Source: Verrucomicrobiia bacterium
GTDB taxonomy: Bacteria; Verrucomicrobiota; Verrucomicrobiia; Limisphaerales; JAEYXS01
DNA: 64,000 bases
Direction of reading: 5' to 3'
NCBI GenBank assembly: GCA_036405135.1
Contig: DASWYF010000011.1
Location: 1 to 64,000, forward strand
The notes beneath the pieces were generated by a model. It saw only the letters and a list, made by a program, of their open reading frames with translations. It was not told the DNA's origin and ran no database searches. The translations under genes were made by a program, and so were the position numbers. Positions 26,468-34,837 of this stretch are shown one piece after another (the first letter of the stretch is position 1; the number at the start of each line of letters is the position of its first letter).

Positions 26468-27502
26468 TCACTCGCGAGTGACCCCAAAGCCCCACCGGAA
26501 TAACCCCGGTATCTTCGCTACACTTCGCACCAAAATTTTACGTGTCAAAGGATGGAACACTCCCTCCTGCAACCACCCTGCCCAGCGCAAACGCCCGCCA
26601 TATCTGCGGACATAGCTCTGGTGTACAAGTGCTTGTGTAGCTCCCCAATCCCGCTCCGCCATACTATAACCTAAAATCGCTTCCGACGCCAATCGACCCG
26701 ATTCCACCGCCAGTGACATCCCGTTACCGGTAACGGGAGGAATCATCGCGCTAGAATCCCCCACACTCAAAACACCTATGTCATCATTTTGGAAAGATTT
26801 TATCGGCAATCCAGCCACAAAACTTAACGACTCTTTATCAAAAGTGACATTTTTTAACTTTTTCGTTAACGTATAATTTTTACCACCTAGAAGCAAACCT
26901 TCCCACCGAGTTTTCAACTCTCCTATCGGCTCCTTGGTCCGGAACAAACCACAGATATTGGTCCGGTCATTCTCCACCTGACACATCCCCACATAGGCAT
27001 CGGCGCGCAAATGCATCTCCAAATCCGCCTCTAACGTCACCCCCGTTGCATGCGCCTTGATCCCGATCCAACGCCACCCTTCCGCCTCAGTCTGTACCTG
27101 CCTTCCCGTAGCTCGTACCACCCCCTGTCCATAGTCACCCGTATATCGACTCCCTGTAAGCAGATGCCCGCCCATCTTCACAAACATTTCCGCCAAAATC
27201 CCATCCAGCCGGTAACGTGAAATACAGAGCGCCGGCTTTGGCAGAGACATCACCTCCGTCACAGTATCCTCAGCATACCATTTCACCGTCTTCGCCTCCC
27301 TCGCTCCCTCCCTCATCGCCGCATCACCAATCCCCCAACCCCTCAGAATCTCCAACCCCTCACCGCTCAGAAACTCCCCGCACACCCGATGCCGAGGGTA
27401 TTGCCCCGCTTCATATATTGTCACCGGCACACCCTCCTTCCGTAACGCGATACCCAGCGTCAATCCCGCCAACCCACCGCCGATGATGGTAATGGGTTTC
27501 AT
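26468..27502 (-). CDS. FAD-dependent oxidoreductase of a type III PKS cluster
   Basis: A 344-residue flavoprotein of the geranylgeranyl reductase / PHBH-like superfamily. The FAD-binding Rossmann motif is at the very N-terminus (ITIIGGGLAGLTLGIALRKEG), followed by YPRHRVCGEFLSGEGLEIL, and the second FAD motif is VLSVGDSSAMIPPVTGNGMSLAVESG. It lies downstream of a methyltransferase and a type III polyketide synthase on the same strand. That trio is a recurring bacterial cluster making alkylresorcinol or alkylpyrone-type lipids, and this enzyme would oxidise or hydroxylate the polyketide product. The last step and exact product are inferred. Confidence 0.85.
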   Translation of the reverse strand: MKPITIIGGGLAGLTLGIALRKEGVPVTIYEAGQYPRHRVCGEFLSGEGLEILRGWGIGDAAMREGAREAKTVKWYAEDTVTEVMSLPKPALCISRYRLDGILAEMFVKMGGHLLTGSRYTGDYGQGVVRATGRQVQTEAEGWRWIGIKAHATGVTLEADLEMHLRADAYVGMCQVENDRTNICGLFRTKEPIGELKTRWEGLLLGGKNYTLTKKLKNVTFDKESLSFVAGLPIKSFQNDDIGVLSVGDSSAMIPPVTGNGMSLAVESGRLASEAILGYSMAERDWGATQALVHQSYVRRYGGRLRWAGWLQEGVFHPLTRKILVRSVAKIPGLFRWGFGVTRE

Positions 27503-27571
27503 GTTCTGTCACGAGCGGACTTCGAAGGATGACAACCGATAACCCAACTCACTTACCCAAGCCATATACGC

Positions 27572-27643
27572 GGCAAATGTTATCTCCCTCTCCCCAATGG
27601 GCAGGCCGAGCTTCGGCGAGAGGGCCGGGGTGATGGGGAAAGC
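27572..27643 (+). repeat. Dispersed repeat A, copy 2 (72 bp)
   Basis: Nearly identical to 231-302 and in the same orientation; similarity fades after CAAAGCAAAAGCAG at about 27664. It fills most of the spacer between the methyltransferase and FAD oxidoreductase genes. The small reading frames here are products of the repeat, not genes. Confidence 0.8.
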
Positions 27644-27717
27644 GACTCGCCAAAGCAAAAGCAGCGCTCGCTCCACCCAAATCATTTCGATTCCCATTCT
27701 ACATCTCATGGCAAACT

Positions 27718-28422
27718 TTATACTTCAGAAGATATTTTGCGCGCTCCGAAACAATGACTGAACAAACCTTTCGCCTGCTCTTTCTTCACCCAAGTGAACC
27801 CCTTCAGCCAAAGCTGTGAAAGTTCTTCCCCCACAAAACCCGCCTTCACACTCACCGGCGCATCATGCCGCGTCACATGATTGCAGCCGATCAAGCCCAG
27901 CAATTGCGAATTCAATAGCGCAAACTTCGAACGCCTCGGCTCGCATGCGATGAACGCTTCCGTCTTCGCTGCAATCAGCGATAACATCCTACGCAACTGC
28001 TCATCCTCGAAATGATGCAGAAACAGATTCGTCGTGATGAGATCACAGCGTGGTGTCTGTATGGCGCCTAACCACTCGAAAACATCCGCTGTCACCACCT
28101 CCACCTGCTTCGCACGCTCGCGTAGCCTCGCCAGCGTCTCCACGCTCACCACAGGTTGACGATCCAGCAACACCACTCGCTCGGGCCGCCAACCTGTGCG
28201 CTCCAGCAATTGAATCAGTAAAGTCCCATCCCCCGTCGCCAGCTCCACCAACGTTTTCGGCGGCGATAACTTCAACTCCCGTGCCATGCCGTTCAAAAGT
28301 CCCGCATTGCCCATCAACGCATTCAATCGACGTAAATCCCCCCGCGAATGCACCGCCTCCGGCGCACTCGCTGGCAATTCATCCAGCAACTCCGGCCTAA
28401 GTTTTCTCCCTGCTAAGCTCAT
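27718..28422 (-). CDS. SAM-dependent methyltransferase of a type III PKS cluster
   Basis: A class I methyltransferase of 234 residues. Motif I is LVELATGDGTLLIQLLE, followed by the acidic residue of VVLLDRQP, then VVTADVFEWL and LITTNLFLHHFEDEQL. The HHF.D and EP motifs (ACEPRRS) are common in small-molecule O- or C-methyltransferases. ATG 28422 has GAGG about 10 bases upstream; the frame runs on to 28464 without conserved sequence. Between a type III PKS and an FAD enzyme, it probably methylates the polyketide ring. Confidence 0.85.
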   Translation of the reverse strand: MSLAGRKLRPELLDELPASAPEAVHSRGDLRRLNALMGNAGLLNGMARELKLSPPKTLVELATGDGTLLIQLLERTGWRPERVVLLDRQPVVSVETLARLRERAKQVEVVTADVFEWLGAIQTPRCDLITTNLFLHHFEDEQLRRMLSLIAAKTEAFIACEPRRSKFALLNSQLLGLIGCNHVTRHDAPVSVKAGFVGEELSQLWLKGFTWVKKEQAKGLFSHCFGARKISSEV

Positions 28423-28498
28423 ATGTATCAATCCTCGTCCCAAACTGGACTTTGAGGCTTTCAATCACCGCCGTAACAAAGAACCTCACCCAATCCAT

Positions 28499-28556
28499 CT
28501 TCCTCATTCGTCATTGCTCATTCCTTCGTCATTCGGGCTTGGAAATTGGTCATTCC
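28499..28556 (+). repeat. Dispersed repeat F (TCATTCCTTCGTCATTCGG type)
   Basis: Contains TCATTGCTCATTCCTTCGTC followed by ATTCGGGCTTGG and TTGGTCATTCC. Related copies lie at 29672-29812 (an inverted pair) and 58971-59009. It occupies the spacer between the methyltransferase and PKS genes. Confidence 0.7.
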
Positions 28557-28572
28557 GTATCCACCTCGCCCT

Positions 28573-29634
28573 TCACCCCTCAACCTTTACAAGCGCTCCA
28601 TGACAACTAAACCCCGCACCAAATGAACTCAACCACCACCACCCACCATGCTCATTTCCACTCAACGCCCGCTGCATCACGAAATAAAGCGAGGCACTGC
28701 TGATGTTCCCGTAATCATGGAGAACCGAGGCACTCCATTTCAAATCCTCTTCCCGCAACACTAACCGCTCCTGCAACGCGCGTAAGATGTCGCGTCCGCC
28801 CGGATGCAATATCCACGCCGCGATCTGTTCCTTAGAAATCTTATTCCGCGCCAGCACCGTCGTCAGCACTTCCTCCACAAACTTCGCCGCGATGCCCGGC
28901 ACCTGACGCGCCAGAATATTTCGCAACAATCCGTGACGTTGCTCAAAGCGTAGGTAATCCCGGTCCGCTGCACTCAGCACCGTATCCGCATCCAGCCATT
29001 CCACACACCGTTGATGCGCTGGTGCCTCGGCTGAAACCACTGCTGCCCCTGCCCCATCCCCAAAAAGGCAATTACTGATCAGCACACCCGGATCATCATC
29101 CACATACAGCGCCGCACTGCACACCTCCACACAGATCGAAAGCACCTGTTTCGCGCGACCTGATGCCAGTAACGTCTCGCATGTCCGTAAATTCGGAATC
29201 GCCGCGCCACAACCCTGCCCCACCAAATCCAACGCCAATACATTTGCGCGCAATCCTAACCGTTCAGAAACATAACTCGTCAGCCCTGGACACAGATAAC
29301 CCGTGCACGTACTGATCACTACCGCATCGATCTCCTCCACCGTCACCCGCGCATCCTCCGAAGCTTTCAATGCCGCCTCTGTGCACAACGCCGGAGCCGC
29401 CGTGGCAAAGCGTTGATGCAACACATCCGGCGTTATCTCAAACGCACTGCTTAACGGAGAAACTGAAAAATGACGCGTCGCAATTCCGTTCGAACCCGAA
29501 AGCACCTTCCGCAAAATCGCCCGTGAACGATCCGGCAGCCGCGCAAAAGGCTCCGCCGATTGAAAAGCCTGCCAGCACTCTTCTTGAGTGTAGCGATGCG
29601 CAGGAACCGCCGTGCCCAGTCCGGCAATGAACAT
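28573..29634 (-). CDS. Type III polyketide synthase
   Basis: A 353-residue chalcone/stilbene synthase-family enzyme, which extends an acyl starter with malonyl-CoA on one active site and cyclises the chain. The triad is complete: Cys142 in LDLVGQGCGAAIPNL, His277 in WILHPGGRDIL and Asn310 in HDYGNISSAS. Other signatures are VVISTCTGYLCPGLTSYV and LFGDGAGAAVV. Length is normal. The SDRSRAIL-like N-terminal part and the partner genes suggest an alkylresorcinol or alkylpyrone synthase that takes long acyl starters. The cluster runs PKS, methyltransferase, FAD oxidoreductase. Product identity cannot be read from sequence. Confidence 0.92.
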   Translation of the reverse strand: MFIAGLGTAVPAHRYTQEECWQAFQSAEPFARLPDRSRAILRKVLSGSNGIATRHFSVSPLSSAFEITPDVLHQRFATAAPALCTEAALKASEDARVTVEEIDAVVISTCTGYLCPGLTSYVSERLGLRANVLALDLVGQGCGAAIPNLRTCETLLASGRAKQVLSICVEVCSAALYVDDDPGVLISNCLFGDGAGAAVVSAEAPAHQRCVEWLDADTVLSAADRDYLRFEQRHGLLRNILARQVPGIAAKFVEEVLTTVLARNKISKEQIAAWILHPGGRDILRALQERLVLREEDLKWSASVLHDYGNISSASLYFVMQRALSGNEHGGWWWLSSFGAGFSCHGALVKVEG

Positions 29635-29671
29635 AGGCAGGAGCTTAATCTATCTTCACTCTGATAGCCAA

Positions 29672-29812
29672 TACGATGAATGACGAATGCCCAAATCCGA
29701 ATGACCAAGGAATGCCTAATGTCGAATGCTCAATATATTCATATATGCGCTATTTGTCCGCCATTAGTCATTGCTCATTCCTTCGTCATTCGGATTTCGT
29801 CATTGGTCATTT
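29672..29812. repeat. Dispersed repeat F, inverted pair
   Basis: One arm (AATGACGAATGCCCAAATCC, then GAATGACCAAGGAATGC) is matched in inverse by TCATTGCTCATTCCTTCGTC then ATTCGGATTTCGTCATTGG near 29768-29810. The pair spans the divergent promoter region between the PKS and lipid kinase genes. Confidence 0.7.
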
Positions 29813-29872
29813 AGCAAATCACCCAATAAAACTGGACACTTAGCATGTTCCCCCCGACATTCCCCTCACCGT

Positions 29873-30763
29873 ATGCGTACGTGCGTCATCTTCAACCCGG
29901 TGGCGAAAGGCGAGAAGGCCAAACGCCTCCGCCGTCACCTGGATGAAATCGGTTCGCAATGCGCCTTGAAGCTCACTTGGGCCGCAGGCACAGCCAAAAT
30001 CCTCGCGGCTGAAGCCGTTTGTGACGGTTTTGAAACAATCGTCGCCGCTGGTGGAGATGGCACGGTGAATGAAGTCCTCAACGGCATCGCCAGCGTTCCC
30101 GAAGGATTGAAACGCTCCCGCCTCGCTGTGATCCCTTTAGGCACCGTCAACGTCTTCGCCAAAGAATACCGCATCCCCACAAACGTCACCAAAGCCTGGG
30201 CCATCATTCAGCGCGGCCATGAGCGCAACATCGATCTCCCTTGGGTGGAACATGGCGCACCGGATAAACGCGAGCGCCGCTGCTTCGCGCAGCTCGCCGG
30301 GGCTGGACTCGATGCCCGCGCCATCCAGCTCGTGAACTGGCAGATGAAGAAACTCGTGGGCCCCATCGCCTACGTGGTCGCCGGCTTTCAAGCCCTTGCC
30401 GAGAAGCCGCATCAGATCATCGCGAAGAATTGTGTGAACAGTGCGTCAGGCCGCCTCGTGCTCATCGGCAACGGCAAATACTACGGCGGCACCTTTCCCG
30501 TGTTCCCCGACGCCTCGCCCGATGACGGCCTCATCGATGTCTCCGTCTTTCCGAAAGTGGATATCCCCATGCTCGCCCGCCTTGGTAGTGTGCAACTCAC
30601 CGGCGCCCATATCCAGAAAGCCGGTGTGCAATGCTTCCGCACCGACCGCCTCGAACTCAGCGCCTCAAGTGAAACCCCGCTCGAACTCGAAGGCGACACC
30701 ATCGGCTCCCTCCCCGCCACCATCACCGTCCAGCCACGTGCCTTGCGCATCGTCGTTCCTTAA
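29873..30763 (+). CDS. Diacylglycerol kinase-family lipid kinase (YegS/DagK-like)
   Basis: A 296-residue DAG/sphingosine-type lipid kinase. It starts CVIFNPVAKGEKAKRL, followed by the nucleotide-binding AAGGDGTVNEVLNG, PLGTVNVFAKEY (family PLGTxNxFA), GAGLDA and, near the C-terminus, SPDDGLIDVSVF. These enzymes phosphorylate a lipid hydroxyl with ATP at the membrane surface. ATG 29873 fits the family; the longer frame passes through repeat DNA. It is divergent from the type III PKS gene, 238 bases away, so a role on polyketide lipids is conceivable but unproven. Confidence 0.88.
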   Translation: MRTCVIFNPVAKGEKAKRLRRHLDEIGSQCALKLTWAAGTAKILAAEAVCDGFETIVAAGGDGTVNEVLNGIASVPEGLKRSRLAVIPLGTVNVFAKEYRIPTNVTKAWAIIQRGHERNIDLPWVEHGAPDKRERRCFAQLAGAGLDARAIQLVNWQMKKLVGPIAYVVAGFQALAEKPHQIIAKNCVNSASGRLVLIGNGKYYGGTFPVFPDASPDDGLIDVSVFPKVDIPMLARLGSVQLTGAHIQKAGVQCFRTDRLELSASSETPLELEGDTIGSLPATITVQPRALRIVVP

Positions 30764-30764
30764 C

Positions 30765-30807
30765 GGAGCGCGACTCTCCGAGTCGCAGCAATACCCATAA
30801 GCAAAAG
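30765..30807 (+). repeat. GGAGCGC hairpin element (family C), GACTC stem
   Basis: GGAGCGCGACTC, loop TCC, GAGTCGCAGCAA, then CATAAGCAAAA. It lies immediately after the lipid kinase stop codon. The same flanks with a different stem (GGGTT/AACCC) occur at 62442-62485, and the same stem with loop GCC occurs at 51121-51151. Confidence 0.75.
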
Positions 30808-30918
30808 CGGATACCAAGCACTCTGTCTTTGGACCGCGGCTGTACTCTGCGCCAGCAGAATCAGCCGCAGCAGATGAAATACATTGTGGTTATCAATTAC
30901 GAAGAAAACCGCTCTCAA

Positions 30919-31410
30919 CTATTTCCCCTCATCCCTTAACAGTTCTCCCACCCATTTCGTGCACAACCACATCGGTACATACCCGATCACCCCAAACGAA
31001 CAATCAATCAATCGCCAATAAAACGGTATCCCACGCACCTCCCCAAACACCAACGCCCAAGGAATCACCAGCACACACGCGATCTTCCCGAACTCAAAGA
31101 GCCACACATTCCGCACCGGATCACGCCATGCCCCGATGAACGCGATGGCGATCACCACATGCGCGAACGCCAGCCAGTCAAACCCATACGCCAGAAACGG
31201 ATGCTTCGCATTCATCTCCGCCAACCCTTGCGCCACCCGATAAATCCAATGCCCCAAACCCGCTTCTGGTGCGGGTCCGTTCAGATCCACATTCAACCAA
31301 CCCGCCATCAGCTTCAACTCCGTCTCCAGCGGAATCGCCGTCAACCCGCTGAACACGAGCCCCACGATCATCACCGCCACACAGATGCGGATACGTTGTA
31401 ATGTTGTCAT
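30919..31410 (-). CDS. Membrane protein of unknown function
   Basis: A 163-residue integral membrane protein with four hydrophobic helices. Notable stretches are VFSGLTAIPLETELKLM, GLGHWIYRVAQGL, YGFDWLAFAHVVIAIAFIG and GEVRGIPFYWRLIDCSFG. These look conserved-like (polar residues within helices), but I cannot assign a family name. ATG 31410 directly precedes the first helix and follows repeat D; the frame extends to 31464 through the repeat. It is last in a same-strand run of membrane-protein genes. Confidence 0.7.
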   Translation of the reverse strand: MTTLQRIRICVAVMIVGLVFSGLTAIPLETELKLMAGWLNVDLNGPAPEAGLGHWIYRVAQGLAEMNAKHPFLAYGFDWLAFAHVVIAIAFIGAWRDPVRNVWLFEFGKIACVLVIPWALVFGEVRGIPFYWRLIDCSFGVIGYVPMWLCTKWVGELLRDEGK

Positions 31411-31418
31411 AAATTCAA

Positions 31419-31448
31419 TTCGTAGCAGCCGACGTGAGGAGGCTCTAG
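31419..31448 (+). repeat. Dispersed repeat D, single arm
   Basis: TTCGTAGCAGCCGACGTGAG followed by GAGGCTCTAG, matching the arms of the hairpin at 18573-18656. It lies just upstream of the start of the 163-residue membrane protein gene, in what should be its leader. Confidence 0.7.
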
Positions 31449-31490
31449 CTCGTTCGGCGATCATTTATAATACTAGCACTGACAGAATAT

Positions 31491-32408
31491 TCATTTCCTT
31501 CCTCTCGCTACTATGACCTCCGCAATCATTTCAAATGGTTTAAGTAACAGATACACCGCATCAGCCATGAACTTGGATCTGACACCGTTTGCTACCAGCG
31601 GGCCAAATCGATTATAGATGCGCCGAAAGCCATGGTGAGTTCTGGGCGAGCTTTTCTGCCACAATGCTTCGAACTGCCAGAAGATCAGCAACTGTCGGTT
31701 TACCACACGCATGCTGCCTCGTCTTTCAATGCTGGAGAAGGGGCCCACCAGGCTTTCATGCCCTCTCGAAGCCGCTGTGACTATGAAACAACCCTCGGGT
31801 GCAGCATTGGATAAACCCTGATAGGTCGCTTTGCTCCAAATAATACCCCACATCCATAACGGGACAGAACTCAACAAAGTAAGAAGGTGATATCTAAGAG
31901 GAAGACCAGCGGACCATCTGGCTTCCAGAGCCAACTTCGCATACCAAACCGAAACGTAACAGGGCACAAGCCACACCCAGCTTCGAAAGCCTGCCACTAA
32001 AAACTCCACCACTACACATACGCTGCTGACCACAGCACCCATGAACAATCCCAACACCACCCATGCTGGAATCGGTTCCTCCGGCTTGCATCTGTTATAC
32101 TTCACAAAGGCCGCACATGCCCATAACACCAGTGGTGTTAACGCCAGCTTTCCCGCATGAAAACAGTCCAACCAACCAAACCGACACGCCCCTTTCCACT
32201 CAGGCACAAGAAAATAACTGGCCATGAAGACCAGGAAAGGAAGCACCACCCCGGCAAGGCACAGAATCACGGGCCTGAAGGCTCGTTCTGCTTCCTTGCT
32301 TTGAAGTGCAGCCAACAACCACACAATCCCCAACAATGCACTGATCCAAGGCAAGACGGCGAGAGCCAGAAATGCACCCATCGCACAGAAATTGATGATT
32401 TCACCCAT
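31491..32408 (-). CDS. CFI-box membrane protein
   Basis: A 305-residue protein with six or seven membrane helices in the first 200 residues, followed by EGCFIVTAASRGHESLVGPF at about 211-230. That is a CFI-box (consensus CFIATAAYG), a C-terminal module found on unrelated bacterial proteins. The segment after it (LLIFWQFEALW, FRRIYNRFGPLVANG) is the usual continuation. The box Cys suggests lipid attachment or processing, but its function is not established. The upstream DUF4173 gene ends 27 bases away on the same strand, so they are probably cotranscribed. Confidence 0.75.
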   Translation of the reverse strand: MGEIINFCAMGAFLALAVLPWISALLGIVWLLAALQSKEAERAFRPVILCLAGVVLPFLVFMASYFLVPEWKGACRFGWLDCFHAGKLALTPLVLWACAAFVKYNRCKPEEPIPAWVVLGLFMGAVVSSVCVVVEFLVAGFRSWVWLVPCYVSVWYAKLALEARWSAGLPLRYHLLTLLSSVPLWMWGIIWSKATYQGLSNAAPEGCFIVTAASRGHESLVGPFSSIERRGSMRVVNRQLLIFWQFEALWQKSSPRTHHGFRRIYNRFGPLVANGVRSKFMADAVYLLLKPFEMIAEVIVARGRK

Positions 32409-32435
32409 ATCACTTTTCTGTAGTCGGGAGCGCCT

Positions 32436-34025
32436 TTACCGATACGAATCGCCACTAGTCCTGCTGCTCTTCTCTCGTGGCAGAGGAACATCCTTCAGCA
32501 ACACCTGATTATCCTCCCTCCACTTCGCCGCCTGCCAGCGGGACCAATTGCTCGTGCGCCAATCATCCGTCCCATGCGTCCATCGCCCAACCAGTCGCTC
32601 CATCACCCGTTGTTTCTCCGTTGCATCCAACTTATCCAAGCACCTCACCATCACCGGCACTGCATCCGCGCTTAAGAGCAGCAGATAATCAAGATCCCAA
32701 TTTTTCCCCGCCTCTTTACGGCTCAACTGATGCTCGGCGATACGGGCATCAGGATTGTAGATGTTCAACGCAAAGACCATCACGAATGCCGCCATCACAA
32801 TGCCCGGTGCAAAGTAAGGGCGTTTATCGCGCAATACCGTCAGCGCCAGCCAAAGCGCCGCGAACCCCAGCCAGCACAAGACCGCCGCCGCATACAGCCT
32901 TTGCTCCGTCAGTCCGTATGCCTCGAGATACATCGCAAGTCGTTTGAAAGCCGAAGCCATCACCACCCCTAGCTGAATCAACAAGCACACCGCCAATCTG
33001 CGGAATCGGGTTTTGCTTTCACTCCCCTTCCATAACCAATCGCAGACCAGCAACAAAGGCAGCACGAGCGCAGACACTGCGATCAATTCAAAGAAGCCAT
33101 TCCGAAAATATTCCGCGTAAGAAAGATTCGCCGTGCGTTGCACCAGCGCGTTCCCGCCAAAGAGGTATTGCACCTGAAAGATGATGAAGACGAGGAAGAG
33201 CCCGTTCAGTGCCGTCAGCAGCACGCCCACTTCGATACCCCCCAGCAACTCCGGCGAAACTGGCTCATCCGAACTGTCCTTCACTTCACGCGGCCACAAC
33301 CAGTAAAAAATACCCGCGCCCAACCAAGTGAAGACCGCGATAAAAAACGCATGTGCGACAATGTCATTGATATTGAAATCAAACAGGGAACGGACGAAAT
33401 CGCGGAAGATCGTATCCGCCGAAGCGAACAAAGCAGCGAACACTATAAAAATCGGGACGGTGATGATTAGTCCCACAAAGTACCGCAAACCCTTTGTCCA
33501 GAAACCCGTCTCACCCAAGCGACCTGCCAGCGAACTCTTCATCAGCCAGCTGCCGATCACCTGAAACGCACCAATCAACGGCAGAACGATTCCGCCCGCC
33601 ATCCGCACCCCTGTCAGGATAACGCCCCCCAAGTTCACCCGTCCTTTTCCTGCCAGCCAAAACGCGAGCCCCGCTGTGCCCAGCATGGACATCAAGTTCA
33701 GAAACTGCAGTCCTTCCGCATCTCGCCAGCCAAAGAGCACGCTGAACACAAGCGAAACACCAAACCAGAAACCTTGCGCTCGGCTCATGCATCTGCGTTC
33801 TTGGCCGAACAACAACAGCACTGACACCCCTATGAACAGAATCCAGGCGGAGATGTTCAATCCGAATGGTGTCACGCGCAGCAGGGAATCGCCCACCACG
33901 CCCACACTCAGCATGCCGAGCAGCCACCAGTGCAATCCTTGCGGCGCTCTTCCCTTTCCATCCTCCATGGCCTTCGCCGATGAAGCATCAGCGAGAGAGT
34001 GCAATGTTTCGGGTATCGATTTCAT
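32436..34025 (-). CDS. DUF4173 membrane protein
   Basis: A 529-residue protein with about 12 membrane segments. The late pattern NPDARIAEHQLSRKEAGKNWDLDYLLLLSADAVPVM, in the soluble C-terminal part, is typical of the DUF4173 / DUF4153 family (NPDA.IA.yN..R....ldl.YL..L..DavP). ATG 34025 has AAGGAA at good spacing. It starts 25 bases after the DUF1361 stop, so the two are an operon. Function is not known; such proteins often sit with sensor or envelope genes. Confidence 0.85.
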   Translation of the reverse strand: MKSIPETLHSLADASSAKAMEDGKGRAPQGLHWWLLGMLSVGVVGDSLLRVTPFGLNISAWILFIGVSVLLLFGQERRCMSRAQGFWFGVSLVFSVLFGWRDAEGLQFLNLMSMLGTAGLAFWLAGKGRVNLGGVILTGVRMAGGIVLPLIGAFQVIGSWLMKSSLAGRLGETGFWTKGLRYFVGLIITVPIFIVFAALFASADTIFRDFVRSLFDFNINDIVAHAFFIAVFTWLGAGIFYWLWPREVKDSSDEPVSPELLGGIEVGVLLTALNGLFLVFIIFQVQYLFGGNALVQRTANLSYAEYFRNGFFELIAVSALVLPLLLVCDWLWKGSESKTRFRRLAVCLLIQLGVVMASAFKRLAMYLEAYGLTEQRLYAAAVLCWLGFAALWLALTVLRDKRPYFAPGIVMAAFVMVFALNIYNPDARIAEHQLSRKEAGKNWDLDYLLLLSADAVPVMVRCLDKLDATEKQRVMERLVGRWTHGTDDWRTSNWSRWQAAKWREDNQVLLKDVPLPREKSSRTSGDSYR

Positions 34026-34050
34026 ATGTTTCCTTCAGTTTGCCGATGAA

Positions 34051-34797
34051 CTATCGGCGCTCATTCTGGGTGTGGGACGTGGCAGGCACCGGCCAGGACG
34101 ACAGGCCGGAAAGCAGGACATAACAAAGGGTCAAAAAGACAAAGAAGACGCCGGTGAAACGCAGCGTGTAACGAAAACTCTCCATGGAGCCGAACATCAT
34201 CCGCACGTCTGCGATCAAAACGTGTGGCTCCGTGAGCACCGACCAACTGTTCCACCGCTCGATGCGCCCGAGATAGATGCCGAACCCGCATAACGCCAGC
34301 ACACCGAACACGAACAGCCAGCCTTGCATCCATCCACGCCGTTCCGCCACCACATCGTGGATCAACCGCAGTGAAACAAATCCCAGCGCCACACCCGTGA
34401 ACGCAAACGCAGCGAACAAGGCCGCATCAAACCACGTCGGCACCGGCGTGTGATGCCGCAGATGAATGAGATCTGTGACGATGTAGGACGCATTCGGCAA
34501 GAACAACAACCACATCACTCCTACGATCAATGTCCTTGGACACCATCCCCACCAACGAAATGACTGGCGGGTGACAATCGCAAAGACGAGCGGCAACCAC
34601 GCCAGAAAAAGATTCCAGATGAGGTAGCCAAAATGAAACTGCTTCGTCACAAATACCCGTCCACTCCACAACACTCCGCATAAGAACGTCGCTGTGATGA
34701 GTGCTAAACCGATGCGCCACATCGCTGACACCGGCATGAATGCGTTTCGATTCGAATCGCCGGTATACACACCGGCACGAGAGTGCAATGTCTCCAT
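34051..34797 (-). CDS. DUF1361 membrane protein
   Basis: A 248-residue protein with seven hydrophobic helices and the DUF1361 markers: YLIWNLFLAWLPLVFA, WLLFLPNASYIVTDLIHLR and TWFDAALFAAFAFTGV. The start at 34797 is supported by AGGAGG 9 bases upstream, although residues 1-22 are polar and an internal ATG at 34737 is also possible. It is first of a same-strand set with DUF4173 and the CFI-box gene. No biochemical role is known for this family. Confidence 0.88.
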   Translation of the reverse strand: METLHSRAGVYTGDSNRNAFMPVSAMWRIGLALITATFLCGVLWSGRVFVTKQFHFGYLIWNLFLAWLPLVFAIVTRQSFRWWGWCPRTLIVGVMWLLFLPNASYIVTDLIHLRHHTPVPTWFDAALFAAFAFTGVALGFVSLRLIHDVVAERRGWMQGWLFVFGVLALCGFGIYLGRIERWNSWSVLTEPHVLIADVRMMFGSMESFRYTLRFTGVFFVFLTLCYVLLSGLSSWPVPATSHTQNERR

Positions 34798-34837
34798 AGA
34801 GATTATCCTCCTACCTGTTATCTATATCCGCTGCTTG

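Noticed and set aside
27509-27709. 66-residue frame on the minus strand
   Set aside because: It lies mainly within repeat A; the peptide (LSPKLGLPIGERE) is a product of the repeat.
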